The notes below the pieces were generated by a model. It had not been told where the DNA came from. It did not search any database and was given only the letters and a program-made list of their open reading frames with translations. From an uncultured Cellvibrio sp. (GTDB lineage Bacteria > Pseudomonadota > Gammaproteobacteria > Pseudomonadales > Cellvibrionaceae), in assembly GCA_937958105.1 (NCBI GenBank), contig CALFXJ010000045.1, forward strand, positions 1 to 8,073: a stretch of DNA of 8,073 bases, in the 5' to 3' direction. This document shows positions 1 through 7,027 of this stretch, piece by piece. Within the stretch, counting starts at the first letter, position 1; the number at the start of each line of letters is the position of its first letter. Both the position numbers and the translations under genes were made by a program.

Positions 1-56
1 TGCGTTGTTGCGTTGTTGCGTTGTTGCGTTGTTGCGTTGTTGCGTTGTTGCGTTGA
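1..56. repeat. 8-bp tandem repeat, unit TGCGTTGT
   Basis: Six perfect head-to-tail copies of TGCGTTGT are followed by a seventh that ends in A instead of T (TGCGTTGA). The array starts at the first base of the window, so it probably extends further left and its true copy number is unknown. The unit has no stop codon in the forward frames, which makes a spurious open frame across it; nothing suggests it is translated. No promoter or gene start is visible within reach on the right, so a role in phase variation cannot be supported from this window. Between this array and the first REP (57-139) I see nothing recognisable. Confidence 0.95.
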
Positions 57-139
57 CGGATGGTGCCGGAATTTTGGTTTAGGTGCAAGGTATCCGGCGG
101 GGAGGGTCGGCGGATACGCACATGTAGGATGTCGTGCAA

Positions 140-314
140 TGTCGGATTACGCTGCGCTAATCCGACCTACGGTGGGTGCATGCATATTGTCGCGAGCGGC
201 AAATTCAGGGGTGTCGGATTACTGTGCTAATCCGACCTACAGGTTGGGTGCATGCATATTGTTGTGAGCGGCAAATTCAGGGGTGTCGGATTACGTTGCG
301 CTAATCCGACCTAC
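140..314 (-). repeat. Left REP array: three REP palindromes on a 72-bp period
   Basis: Three imperfect palindromes lie at 140-170, 212-240 and 284-314. On the minus strand each reads as a GTAG head, arm GTCGGATTA, a 6-8 nt loop, arm TAATCCGAC, then A. Starts are exactly 72 bp apart. The spacers at 171-211 and 241-283 are near copies of each other: both contain the palindrome TGCATGCA followed by TATTGT, then GAGCGGCAAATTCAGGGG. The middle REP has lost two loop bases, while its spacer is two bases longer, so the period is kept. The third spacer (from 315) is a decayed version. Perfect stems with varied loops, plus a GTAG head, match the REP elements mobilised by REP-associated tyrosine transposases (RAYTs). 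No RAYT gene is in the window. Confidence 0.93.
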
Positions 315-368
315 GGTGGGTGGTATGAATATTGGCGTGAATGGCAAAGGCGATAACGGTGCGTGGAT

Positions 369-405
369 GTAGGTCGGGTTAGCGGCGCAGCCGCGTAACC
401 CGACA
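369..405 (+). repeat. REP palindrome just beyond the macroglobulin stop codon
   Basis: The GTAG head is at 369-372, followed by arm GTCGGGTTA, an inner stem GCGGC with triloop GCA and GCCGC, a bulged G, and arm TAACCCGAC. Compared with the other REPs here the arms differ at one matched pair (A-T replaced by G-C), so pairing is kept, and the inner stem makes this the most stable hairpin of the set. It is oriented opposite to the three REPs on its left. It lies 11 nt downstream of the stop codon (417-419, minus strand) of the macroglobulin gene. There is no T-run after it on the minus strand, so it is not a standard intrinsic terminator. It may protect the mRNA 3' end, aid termination, or affect ribosome release. 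Confidence 0.9.
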
Positions 406-416
406 TGGCATTCCCG

Positions 417-3400
417 TTAATCCGCCACAACCTCTACCCAGTACCCTCGGGTCTTCGCGTGTATTTTTTCATCGTACATCGCGTTGGCCTGCCAGCTGGG
501 CAGGTAGTATTTTCCTGCATATGACGCGTTGAGGATGACGCGCACGGTCACGCTGGTCTGGTTGCGGTCGTTGTAGCGGTATGACCAGTAGTAATCGCGC
601 CAGAGGCTGAAGTAACTCAGCACGCGATCATCGCGGATATCCATATAATCCAGACCTTTCGGCAGCTGCGCGCCTTCAAGCCGTTCGTTGCGGATCTGCC
701 AGCCACTGGGCATCACCATGGTCAGCGCAATGTCTTCCACACGATCGACCGGCAACATGCCAAAATCAGCATTCACAGTCACTTCTGCTACAAAGTCGGT
801 ACCCTGCGGCAGTGACTCCACCGACAGTGGCTGATCATCCATCGACAGAAATTCCACGGCAATTTTCAATCCCTTCGCACTCGCGGTTTCTTCCAGGGTT
901 GCAGGAATCCCACGATTGCTCACCAGCACGCGGAGGTTGTGGTCGTCGTCGTTACGCACACTGAGCTGGCTCTGCTCCAGGGTCTGCCGATAAAACGTTT
1001 CGGTTGCGCGGATGTTCTGCCAGCTGCCGGCGGTGTTGAGCGCGAACTGCATATCATCTCCCGCGCCGGTCTTCTGCGCGAATTCGCTCATCGCCAGCAG
1101 CGCCCAGGCCAGACTCTGGGTGCTGTACCAGTTACCACTGGACAACTCGGCAGCAATGCTTTCCGCCAGCTGCCAGGTCGCATCCTCCTGCACCTGATCG
1201 TTGCGAAGCCGGGCAATCAGCATCACGCTGCGATCGCGCAGCTCCGAACCGTAGGTGTAACCGGAGAGTGTGTAGGCCGGCACTTCATCACCCAGGTTTG
1301 CCAGCACTTCCTGCGCGGCATCTTTCAAGCCCATATGCTGATAAGTTAACGACAACAGGCGTGCCGCGGTCACCAGATATTGATTGTCCGGTCGACGCAA
1401 CTGTTCACGCAGACGGTTCATCGCCGGCAGTTCAGCTTTATCAGCCAGTGCGAGAGTGTATAACCGATAGGCTGCCACCACCGCATCGTAATCGTGACGC
1501 TGACCGCGATAACTGCGCGCGAGATCACGCTGGTATTGAACCCACTGATCCAGCATGCCGGTGGGAACCGCGTGACCGACACGTTTTGCTTCCAGCAGGA
1601 AGTGTCCGGCATAACTGGACGCCCAGTCATTGATAAAACTCGCACCGGGCCAATAGCTGAACCCGCCATTGCTTTGCTGGAATCGCGCGAGCTTGTTGAT
1701 CGCGCCGCGCACATTTTTCTCAACCTCGGCAGCCTGGCCATCGCTGAGATTCACCAGATCAGGCAGACGCAGTTGCGGGAATACACCGGAGACAATCTGC
1801 TCAAGACAACCGTGAGGATAGTTGATCAGGTAATCCAGCCGTTTTTCCAGATTCAGCGGCGGCAGCGTACTCACTTCCACCACGGTCTGGTTGGTGCCCG
1901 CCATACCGTGAGGCGTCAATGGCGATTGCCAGACTTCGCCCGGCGCGAGCATCTTGCTCTCCCAGATCACCGACGGCGGATTGGCCGGGCGGGATTCGAT
2001 AAAGATTTCCTGCGCCGCCGATTCGTTACCACTGCGTGCAGTCACCCGCACACGTCCCTGACCAATACGATCGTTCACCTTCAGGCGCAGGCTGGCGATG
2101 GCATCACCCGGTGCGTCAAAGCTCAGCGCTGCTGTTTGATCAACGACGGTAAATACATCGTTGGCTTCTACTTCGATGGTCACATTTTTTATGGACGCAT
2201 CACTGACAAATACGTTGACCGGCAGAGCCACTTCTTCACCCGGCCCGACCACCCGGGGCAGTGTTGCATGGAGCACGACCGGTTGGGTGACCATCACCGA
2301 TTTTTCCGTGCTGCCGTAGGCATTCACTTTGCCTTCATCACCGGCGACGACCATCACGCGCACAGCGCCCATGTACGGCGGCAGCGTGATCTTGTGCTCC
2401 TGAGTCTCCCGTGCCTTGAGGGTAAATGGCCCCATGAATTTCACCACGGGTGGGAAGCGGCGCTCACGACGTTTATTGTCGGCTTCTTGATCCGCATCAC
2501 TGCCGCCGATGGCGAGCACCCGTTCCAGCGATGCACCGTAGGCACCCACCACCTGATCGAACAAATCCCAGGTTAGAACGCCCAGCGCTTCGCGACGATA
2601 AAAATGCTGGTGCGCCTTGGGCACTTCAAAACCGGTCAGACCGAGCAACCCTTCGTCGACAATCGCCAGGGTGTAGGTCATGGCCCGCTGATCTTTTTCA
2701 CTCACCGTCACAGTAAATTCTGTTTCCGGGCGCACTTCATCCGGCACCTGAATTTCCGGTTGCAGACGGGTTGCGGGATCTTCAACCAGCAGTGGCACTA
2801 TGCCGTACAACCGCATGGGCGCATCGCTGTCCCGCTGTTGATGAGGCAGCAGCAACGCCACATTGACGTAGGCATTGGGAGCCATCTCCGCAGTAATTGG
2901 AATTGTAATTTCCTGTTGCCCGGGTTTGAGGTCAAGCCAGCGGTGCTCCAGTACGCGACTGCCATTTTCCAGACTCAGTAGCACGCGCCCCTGCTGGCTC
3001 TGTGGCAGGCGCACCACGGCCTGTTCACCAACCCGGTATCTGTCTTTATCGGTGGTGAGCATCAACTGCGTTGCGGAATCCGGATTTTTCTGTTCGCTCC
3101 AGCTCCAGCCGAGATACACCACCTGCCCTGCGCAGTGATCACCCTGCCGGTCACACACGCGAATCAGATGACGCCCCCACTCATAGGTATTCCTGGCCAG
3201 CGTCCAGCGCGCGCGGCCGTCGCTGTCAGTAACCACGCTTGCCTGGCTCACCGGCGAGTGATTCTGATTGCCCACGTAGCTGGCGAGATCTTCACTGCCC
3301 TGATCCCACCACCAGCGCCAGCCAATTTCATACACGGTGACATCCAGCTCGCGATTGGCCAGTCCTTTGCCATCGCGCCCGAGGCTGACAAAGGTCACTT

Positions 3401-6005
3401 CGTGATCCACATCGCGACTGATCGCGTCCTGATACCCATCACCTTTGGGTACCATGAGGCCAACCCAGTTGTCGTAGGGCAGCAGGTCAAAGCGCCGCAG
3501 GGTGGTACTGAAGTTACCGCTTTCTTCAAATACACGGGTGACAAAGGTTGCGGACAGCATGCCCGGTGGCGGTGACTCCACCGGCAGGTTCAACGGAAAC
3601 TGCGCGCGCCCCTGTGCATCCAGTTTTCCATCGAAAACTTTCTGTGAGCTGCCTTCAAAGCTGCGCGCCGGGTCGTCGAAACGGAACTGCTCATAACCGT
3701 CAAAACGCGTGACCTTGGTACTGAGTTTGACTTCCGAATCTGCTTTCAACTGATTGGCCACCGCACCGTGGAGCCATTGCCCAAACAGATCCACCTGCGC
3801 CGGCATTTCGGATAGGCGCAGCGGCGTCTGGTCCAGCGTCAGGTCTACCTTCAGGCGGTTGGGCGTGATGGTCTCCACCTTCAGAATTTTGTCAAAGTAG
3901 CGGTTGCCCACATGGATCACAGCCCGCCAGTTTCCGGTGGGCGCGTTCTCTTCTGTACGCAGCTGGAAAGTATAGAAATTGTTGACCGGCTGCACGTTGG
4001 TCAGGCTGGTCACTTTATTGCCCCGCGGGTCAAACAGGTCCAGCCTCACCGGGTGGTTATCCGGTATCAGCTGGTCTTTATCCTGCAGGATAAATGTCAG
4101 GAAAATATCATCGCCCGGCCGCCACACATCGCGCTCGCCGTAGATAAAACCTTTCAGCCCGCCTCTGACATTTTCGCCGGCCACATCGAATTGATTGGTG
4201 GGCAAGGCTTCATTACGCGGGATGCGCAGAAAGCCTTTGGTTTTATCGCGCTCGGCGGTGACATAAAACGGTGTGCCGTCCGTAACAATTTCAGCCATGC
4301 CGTAATTGTCGGTCTGTGCGGAACCTATGACCTGTTGCTGGTAATTGAATACCTTGATGCTGGTGTTGGTCAGCGGCGCAGCGTTATTCAGGCCAGTAGT
4401 GATTACATGAAGCTTGTTGTCCGCGCCGCGCTTCGCCAGGATGCCGATGTTGGACACCATGAAGGTGCGGCCGCTGCTGACGTTATCGCCGTACGCGTAA
4501 TAGGCTTCGTGACAGGGGTTGTTGCGTTCACTGTAATTCCAGTAACCGCTGGATTCGTAATACTGCTGATACCAGCGGGGTTCTTGTTCGCGCGCGTAAT
4601 AATCCAGACCGTCGTGATCTTCCGGCATGGGCATAACCGGTTCGGCTGGCCGTTCATTCTCACATTCATAGATGGAGTTACTGCGGTCTACCTGCAGCTC
4701 AATGCGCACCAGCCCATCGGGGTGCTGCGCCATCAGCTCGGTGAGATCCAGCTGGAACCGCTGAGCCGACTCCCGGGGAATTTCCGGCAGGGCGTAGGTT
4801 TTCCGCCACAGGTAGCGACCTGTTGCAGTGTCCGCCACGTTGGAGCTGAGGTTGTAGCGCTGCAGGAACTGACCGATGTTGTTGGCGTATACCTTGAATG
4901 CCACCACCTGCACCGAATCCACCCCCACTGCTTCGAAAGGAACAGATATCTGTGCAGCTGGCGGCAGGATGCTGCTGTTGCCCACAAAATTTACCGCTGG
5001 CTTGGCCACAGCCATCATCAATGTATGGTGATAATCCTCCGCCAGATTTTTCTGTTTGCTGCTGCGCAGCAGGGCAGACACCACCAGTTCCGCTTCGCCG
5101 CTGAGGGGCTGAGCGGGATATACCCGCAGGCGGCTGCCGTCGATCTGCACCCGCACGTTTTCCTGGTCCGCCAGACGCACGAGTCCGCGCATGTTCTGCC
5201 GCGCATCCAGCGGCTCAGAGAAGTTCACTTCCACGTAGGTATCTGGATGACGCACGACCCGAGCGTGGGTGATGAGGAATTCATTGATGGCCGGTACGGT
5301 AATATCCCGCGCGCCCTTTTCCGTTGAACCTATGGCGCTGCCGTCCCATTCCAGCCGCAGAGCACCGGACTCAGCGCTGCGGGGAATGTCGGCAAGCGCA
5401 AAACTGAAGCTCCGATCGCCCTGGGCCTCCCAGCTGATCGGCAGCGTTTTTCCCCCCAGCGTTGCGCGCAGCATCTTTTCTACTGCCCGGGCGTCAGCGC
5501 TGTCGGTGGTGACGATCTGGCCACGCAGGGTCATGTTGTCGGAATTATCCTGTCCGATCAGCCCTTCAACCTTCAGATCGAAATCCTGTTTGATGGTATG
5601 TACCTGCACGGTAAAGGGCTTCAGTTTCGCGTCGATGTCGCGCAGGTTTTTATTGCGCAGCGTGAGCGTGAACGACTGATCGTTAGGCAGGCGGGTGTTG
5701 GGCGTGATGCGCAGTTCATCGACAGCCGTGAAGAGTGCGGTAACCGGATGGTCCGGCTTCAGGCTGACCAGCCCTTCCACCGGCTGGTTGAGCTGCTGTT
5801 CATCCACCACCGGATGACTGAAACGGATGAACATGGGCGTCCCTGTGGCGATCCAGCGGCGGGGATAATCCACAATGTGGGCATTCCACGCTGACCTCAG
5901 TGCATCATCAACCGGGGTTTCGGCGGGCGGTGTGCGATCACAGGCAACGACCAGAAACAGGAGTGTTAACAAACAGAAAAGTCTGCGGGCAGTCAAAGAC
6001 ATCAT
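417..6005 (-). CDS. Alpha-2-macroglobulin family lipoprotein with thioester (protease trap)
   Basis: This 1862-residue protein is a bacterial alpha-2-macroglobulin. The family traps attacking proteases in the periplasm: cleavage of a bait region triggers collapse and covalent capture through a Cys-Gln thioester. Residues 1-21 are a lipoprotein signal peptide (Arg7-Arg8, hydrophobic core, lipobox VVAC) with lipidated Cys22. Asp23 at +2 suggests inner-membrane retention by the E. coli Lol rule. Beta-sandwich macroglobulin domains follow. A Tyr/Trp-rich segment is bounded by Cys448 and Cys498. An MG domain begins near Tyr622 (YGERDVWRPGD). Cys951 and Cys958 could form a disulfide. The bait-region domain includes AIVDEGLL (1114-1121), then basic KRRERR (1178-1183) and the A2M core. 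The thioester motif CLEQ is at 1400-1403, in an alpha-helical thioester domain running to about 1650. A C-terminal MG10-type domain carries DIRDDRV (1789-1795). E. coli YfhM (ECAM) is shorter, about 1650 residues. The first ATG of ATGATG is chosen because AAGGA lies 7 nt upstream. Family assignment is very sure; the protease-trap role rests on homology. Confidence 0.96.
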   Translation of the reverse strand: MMSLTARRLFCLLTLLFLVVACDRTPPAETPVDDALRSAWNAHIVDYPRRWIATGTPMFIRFSHPVVDEQQLNQPVEGLVSLKPDHPVTALFTAVDELRITPNTRLPNDQSFTLTLRNKNLRDIDAKLKPFTVQVHTIKQDFDLKVEGLIGQDNSDNMTLRGQIVTTDSADARAVEKMLRATLGGKTLPISWEAQGDRSFSFALADIPRSAESGALRLEWDGSAIGSTEKGARDITVPAINEFLITHARVVRHPDTYVEVNFSEPLDARQNMRGLVRLADQENVRVQIDGSRLRVYPAQPLSGEAELVVSALLRSSKQKNLAEDYHHTLMMAVAKPAVNFVGNSSILPPAAQISVPFEAVGVDSVQVVAFKVYANNIGQFLQRYNLSSNVADTATGRYLWRKTYALPEIPRESAQRFQLDLTELMAQHPDGLVRIELQVDRSNSIYECENERPAEPVMPMPEDHDGLDYYAREQEPRWYQQYYESSGYWNYSERNNPCHEAYYAYGDNVSSGRTFMVSNIGILAKRGADNKLHVITTGLNNAAPLTNTSIKVFNYQQQVIGSAQTDNYGMAEIVTDGTPFYVTAERDKTKGFLRIPRNEALPTNQFDVAGENVRGGLKGFIYGERDVWRPGDDIFLTFILQDKDQLIPDNHPVRLDLFDPRGNKVTSLTNVQPVNNFYTFQLRTEENAPTGNWRAVIHVGNRYFDKILKVETITPNRLKVDLTLDQTPLRLSEMPAQVDLFGQWLHGAVANQLKADSEVKLSTKVTRFDGYEQFRFDDPARSFEGSSQKVFDGKLDAQGRAQFPLNLPVESPPPGMLSATFVTRVFEESGNFSTTLRRFDLLPYDNWVGLMVPKGDGYQDAISRDVDHEVTFVSLGRDGKGLANRELDVTVYEIGWRWWWDQGSEDLASYVGNQNHSPVSQASVVTDSDGRARWTLARNTYEWGRHLIRVCDRQGDHCAGQVVYLGWSWSEQKNPDSATQLMLTTDKDRYRVGEQAVVRLPQSQQGRVLLSLENGSRVLEHRWLDLKPGQQEITIPITAEMAPNAYVNVALLLPHQQRDSDAPMRLYGIVPLLVEDPATRLQPEIQVPDEVRPETEFTVTVSEKDQRAMTYTLAIVDEGLLGLTGFEVPKAHQHFYRREALGVLTWDLFDQVVGAYGASLERVLAIGGSDADQEADNKRRERRFPPVVKFMGPFTLKARETQEHKITLPPYMGAVRVMVVAGDEGKVNAYGSTEKSVMVTQPVVLHATLPRVVGPGEEVALPVNVFVSDASIKNVTIEVEANDVFTVVDQTAALSFDAPGDAIASLRLKVNDRIGQGRVRVTARSGNESAAQEIFIESRPANPPSVIWESKMLAPGEVWQSPLTPHGMAGTNQTVVEVSTLPPLNLEKRLDYLINYPHGCLEQIVSGVFPQLRLPDLVNLSDGQAAEVEKNVRGAINKLARFQQSNGGFSYWPGASFINDWASSYAGHFLLEAKRVGHAVPTGMLDQWVQYQRDLARSYRGQRHDYDAVVAAYRLYTLALADKAELPAMNRLREQLRRPDNQYLVTAARLLSLTYQHMGLKDAAQEVLANLGDEVPAYTLSGYTYGSELRDRSVMLIARLRNDQVQEDATWQLAESIAAELSSGNWYSTQSLAWALLAMSEFAQKTGAGDDMQFALNTAGSWQNIRATETFYRQTLEQSQLSVRNDDDHNLRVLVSNRGIPATLEETASAKGLKIAVEFLSMDDQPLSVESLPQGTDFVAEVTVNADFGMLPVDRVEDIALTMVMPSGWQIRNERLEGAQLPKGLDYMDIRDDRVLSYFSLWRDYYWSYRYNDRNQTSVTVRVILNASYAGKYYLPSWQANAMYDEKIHAKTRGYWVEVVAD

Positions 6006-6007
6006 TG

Positions 6008-6022
6008 CCGATTCCTTATCGG
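6008..6022 (-). promoter_or_regulatory. Ribosome-binding site of the macroglobulin gene, in a hairpin loop
   Basis: On the minus strand the sequence reads CCGAT-AAGGA-ATCGG. The Shine-Dalgarno core AAGGA (complement of 6013-6017) forms the 5-nt loop of a 5-bp stem. It lies 7 nt before the first ATG (6003-6005) and 10 nt before the second (6000-6002). The Shine-Dalgarno call is strong and favours the first ATG. That the hairpin forms and matters in the cell is inference. Confidence 0.75.
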
Positions 6023-6095
6023 TTCAGGGTGAACAGTTATGTAATTAAGGGGCCGGGCCTGACGCCGGCAAATTCAACAGCTCAAAGTATGGTCC

Positions 6096-6113
6096 AGACT
6101 TTCACTAAAGTCT
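6096..6113. promoter_or_regulatory. 18-bp inverted repeat between the divergent genes
   Basis: AGACTTT-CACT-AAAGTCT is a perfect dyad with 7-bp arms and a 4-nt centre. It lies 91 bp upstream of the macroglobulin start and 165 bp upstream of ubiE. It could be an operator for a dimeric regulator or a small hairpin in the macroglobulin leader RNA. It is AT-rich and lacks a T-run, so it is not a terminator. I do not recognise it as the site of a known regulator. No convincing -35/-10 pair for the macroglobulin gene stands out in 6006-6120. Confidence 0.5.
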
Positions 6114-6226
6114 CTTGTCGGGGAATTATGCGTTAATCCAGCTGCCGTCGCGCTGCGCTCCGGGCTGCACCCTGCATGATTGATAGCACAGTGTTTGCGC
6201 CCCTCGGCTGGTGTAAACGCTCCGGC

Positions 6227-6236
6227 ATTGTACAAT
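6227..6236 (+). promoter_or_regulatory. Likely ubiE promoter -10 box within a palindrome
   Basis: TACAAT at 6231-6236 differs from the sigma-70 -10 consensus at one position and lies 41 bp upstream of the ubiE ATG, so transcription would start near 6243 and leave a leader of about 35 nt. The -10 is the right part of the perfect 10-bp palindrome ATTGTACAAT, so the same hexamer reads TACAAT on the minus strand. GGC and GCC flank the palindrome with one extra A. No good -35 hexamer lies 16-18 bp upstream (the region reads CTGGTG), so the promoter is either weak or helped by an activator. Confidence 0.5.
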
Positions 6237-6277
6237 AGCCGCCTTTGCTTCCGCCGCTCACCGTCCTGGACCCTGCT

Positions 6278-7027
6278 ATGAACGAGAAAAAAACCACCCA
6301 CTTTGGTTTTGAAGAAGTCGCCGTTGAAGAGAAAGCCGCACGCGTCGCTGACGTATTCCATTCCGTGGCCGCCAAATACGACCTCATGAACGACCTCATG
6401 TCCGGCGGCATCCACCGTCTGTGGAAGCGCTTCACCATCGAAGTCTCCGCCGTGCGGGCAGGACACAAGGTGCTGGACATCGCTGGCGGCACCGGCGATC
6501 TGAGCTACCAGTTCTCCAGGCGGGTGGGCAGCGAAGGGCTGGTCGTGCTGGCGGATATCAACGAATCCATGCTCAATGTCGGTCGGGACCGGCTCATCGA
6601 CCGCGGCGTGGCTGGCAACATTCAGTTCGCCCAGGCGGATGCCCAGTACCTGCCCTTCCCCGACAATACTTTCGACTGCATTACCATCGCCTTCGGCCTG
6701 CGCAACGTTACCGATAAGGATCTGGCGCTGCGTTCCATGCTGCGCGTGCTCAAGCCCGGCGGACGCCTGCTGGTGCTGGAGTTCTCCAAGCCGCAGAACG
6801 GCCTGCTCGAAAAGGTCTACGACACCTATTCCTTCAAAGTCCTGCCCCTGATGGGTCGCCTGATCACCAACGACGCCGACAGCTATCGCTACCTGGCGGA
6901 ATCCATCCGCATGCATCCGGATCAGGCCACGCTGAAGGCCATGATGGAAGACGCGGGATTTGTGAATACCGAATACCACAACATGACCGGCGGCATCGTC
7001 GCGCTGCATAAAGGGATCAAACCCTGA
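6278..7027 (+). CDS. ubiE: Ubiquinone/menaquinone biosynthesis C-methyltransferase UbiE
   Basis: This 249-residue enzyme is an SAM-dependent C-methyltransferase. It methylates 2-polyprenyl-6-methoxy-1,4-benzoquinol in ubiquinone synthesis and, in cells that make menaquinone, demethylmenaquinol; it acts at the inner-membrane face. Both family signatures are present: YDLMNDLMSGGIHRLWK at 34-50 and RLLVLEFSKP at 163-172. The SAM-binding glycine loop DIAGGTGD is at 67-74, and acidic Asp93 in ADINESML is in the place expected for the ribose hydroxyls. FGLRNVTDKD (139-148) and the C-terminal GGIVALHKG are also typical. E. coli UbiE is 251 residues and aligns end to end from THFGF onward. The ATG at 6278 is chosen because it matches the family N-terminus; an in-frame TTG at 6245 would add 11 atypical residues. 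The Shine-Dalgarno is weak (TGGA near 6267). The stop overlaps the ubiJ start, so the two are co-transcribed. Identity is certain. Confidence 0.98.
   Translation: MNEKKTTHFGFEEVAVEEKAARVADVFHSVAAKYDLMNDLMSGGIHRLWKRFTIEVSAVRAGHKVLDIAGGTGDLSYQFSRRVGSEGLVVLADINESMLNVGRDRLIDRGVAGNIQFAQADAQYLPFPDNTFDCITIAFGLRNVTDKDLALRSMLRVLKPGGRLLVLEFSKPQNGLLEKVYDTYSFKVLPLMGRLITNDADSYRYLAESIRMHPDQATLKAMMEDAGFVNTEYHNMTGGIVALHKGIKP

Noticed and set aside
13..267. An 84-residue open frame through the left repeats
   Set aside because: It is made of the 8-bp tandem repeat and REP palindromes, which happen to lack stops.
140..314. CRISPR array
   Set aside because: The repeats are palindromes of 29-31 bp, but the intervening spacers are copies of each other rather than unique, and there are no cas genes.
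369..405. Rho-independent terminator of the macroglobulin gene
   Set aside because: The hairpin is strong, but no T-run follows on the minus strand, and the same palindrome family occurs at sites that do not end genes.
1494..2576. A 360-residue open frame on the plus strand
   Set aside because: Also antisense to the macroglobulin coding sequence, with no recognisable domain; treated as a shadow frame.
3912..5327. A 471-residue open frame on the plus strand, antisense to the macroglobulin gene
   Set aside because: It lies wholly inside a gene with clear family motifs on the other strand. Its translation has no recognisable domain, and it is explained by GC-biased codon positions.
6245..6277. 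Upstream TTG start for ubiE
   Set aside because: It would add 11 residues not found in the family and would begin only about 2 nt after the predicted transcription start.
6074..7009. A 311-residue open frame on the minus strand opposite ubiE, directly upstream of the macroglobulin gene
   Set aside because: ubiE on the plus strand is certain. The antisense translation is rich in His, Gln and Gly with no domain, and it has no ribosome-binding site that I can see.
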